The notes beneath the pieces were generated by a model. It searched no databases and was not told where the DNA came from. It was given only the letters and a program-made list of their open reading frames with translations. Below, piece by piece: positions 21,407-22,250 of a stretch of 22,250 nt of DNA (its first letter is position 1; every line of letters begins with the position of its first letter). Origin of the DNA: Irineochytrium annulatum (Eukaryota; Chytridiomycota; Chytridiomycetes; Chytridiales; Chytridiaceae); NCBI GenBank assembly GCA_027600665.1, contig JADGJL010000407.1:1-22250 (forward strand). Direction: 5' to 3'. A program made the translations under genes and the position numbers.

Positions 21407-22136
21407 TTATTGTTTGAGGGGATGTAGCCGGTTGGGTGGGGATTCACGTCCGGAATGTTGGGTATTGGCCGCAGTTTTTAGCCATGCGGCCCGGTTTCGT
21501 CTGTGCTCGGCGTCAGTAGGGCCGATATGCTGCGCGTGTGAGGCATTAAAAGAGGGGAGCTGAATGGATTGCTTGGATAGCTTTAAACGGTTGTCGAAGG
21601 CGGGGCTGGGTTAGGCGGGATACACGTTATCTTCGGTTTCGGCTTGCATTGACGGGTTTACACATTCTTATATTGTGCACATGCACGACTTGTGCAAGCT
21701 GGAGTTTATATCTACGCATCCTTCAGTCTAGTACGAAAACTTACGCTGTATCAACATCACGCATAAAATATACGGAACTGCAATGCGCAAACGCTGAACG
21801 TCCGGCTTCTTATCTCGTCCGCGAGCCTCTGCGTACCTAAGACTATCCCATCGACCATTAGCGGCAGCATATGAATTGGGCACGAAATGACTTCGATAAG
21901 TTTGGATCCAATCCTCGTCCTGCTGTGTCCGATTCAAGCCTTGATATCGAAGGAATCATGCCCAAGTAACCTCCATATTCAAGGCCGCCGTGTTCAAGGC
22001 CGCCGTCTGCAACCACTTTCCGCTCTCGATAACGTCATACCATCAGCGTGCGCTTCGCAATGCAAGTCTGTTCGTTCGGCCCATTCGCGGGCATTATCTG
22101 ATCCCCTGCTACCCCCATTTAGGAAGATCTGTCACC
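21407..22136. other. Intergenic region upstream of eIF5
   Basis: About 730 nt with no credible gene. A 14-nt unit, TTCAAGGCCGCCGT, occurs twice in tandem (21978-21991 and 21993-22006), 130-160 nt before the eIF5 start codon. The sequence just before the start, GTCACCATGG, is a strong initiation context. Confidence 0.4.
21978..22006. repeat. Tandem 15-nt duplication
   Basis: TTCAAGGCCGCCGT followed by one base and an exact second copy. It may be a simple slippage duplication or a doubled regulatory site in the eIF5 leader or promoter. Confidence 0.8.
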
Positions 22137-22199
22137 ATGGCTACAGTCAACATCCCCCGCGACTTGTCGGACGAGTTTCACTGTTACAAGATGCCGAAG
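22137..22199 (+). CDS. TIF5: Translation initiation factor eIF5, first exon only
   Basis: The first 21 codons read MATVNIPRDLSDEFHCYKMPK, then a GTATCT donor at 22200 begins an intron that runs off the window. The pattern M-x-x-(V/I)-N-I-x-R-D ... D-x-F-x-x-YKMP is the conserved start of eIF5, the GTPase-activating protein for eIF2 in start-codon selection. The Arg near the N-terminus (R8 here, the region of the GAP arginine finger) is present. Most family members have FYRYKMP where this has FHCYKMP. Identification rests on one short exon, but the match is characteristic. Confidence 0.8.
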
Positions 22200-22250
22200 G
22201 TATCTTTATGGTTGTGGTGGGGTTTTCAAAGGCAGTGCTGACTCTCACAC

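Noticed and set aside
20941..21447. 168-codon minus-strand frame opposite the Ser-rich gene
   Set aside because: It is Ser/Ala-rich with no better support; the plus-strand frame ends in a convincing charged helix. Strand choice remains uncertain.

Overview
The window looks like nuclear DNA of an early-diverging fungus. Genes are dense and on both strands, exons are GC-rich, and introns are short (about 45-300 nt) with GT...AG ends and CTAAC/CTGAC-like branch sites. The mix of NoxR/p67phox, SAMHD1, FAM72 and an R3HCC1L-like protein suggests a chytrid-type lineage rather than a yeast; that placement is inference. Exons below were joined by eye from splice signals, phase and family similarity. 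A run of 10 N at 11791-11800 marks an assembly gap. I saw no tRNA, rRNA, CRISPR array or intact mobile element.

Layout. 1-551 (+): 3' part of an unrecognised spliced gene. 1285-2205 (+): SCP/NIF-type HAD phosphatase with a presequence-like N-terminus. 2633-3554 (+): five-exon gene for a small two-helix membrane protein. 4189-5269 (-): five-exon AhpD/carboxymuconolactone-decarboxylase-like protein. 5922-7056 (+): FAM72 homologue. 8490-10868 (+): SAMHD1-type dNTP triphosphohydrolase with what looks like an N-terminal PB1 domain. 11810-13301 (-): R3HCC1L-like protein with a candidate exon-junction-complex binding motif. 13619-14902 (+): Myb/SANT-like tandem-repeat gene broken by frameshifts and a stop. 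15263-17862 (+): 844-residue protein with an F-box-like start and a long helical region. 18506-20405 (+): NoxR/p67phox-type NADPH oxidase regulator (TPRs, activation motif, PB1). 20933-21406 (+): small Ser-rich hypothetical protein. 22137-end (+): first exon of eIF5.

How the genes may relate. Most are unrelated housekeeping or regulatory genes. Two links deserve attention. FAM72 (a regulator of uracil-DNA glycosylase in vertebrates) lies directly upstream of, and in the same orientation as, SAMHD1 (dNTP pool control). Two proteins here carry PB1-type interaction domains, NoxR and the SAMHD1 homologue; the SAMHD1 one appears to keep only the basic face, while NoxR has the acidic OPCA face. The most novel candidate is the PB1-SAMHD1 architecture.
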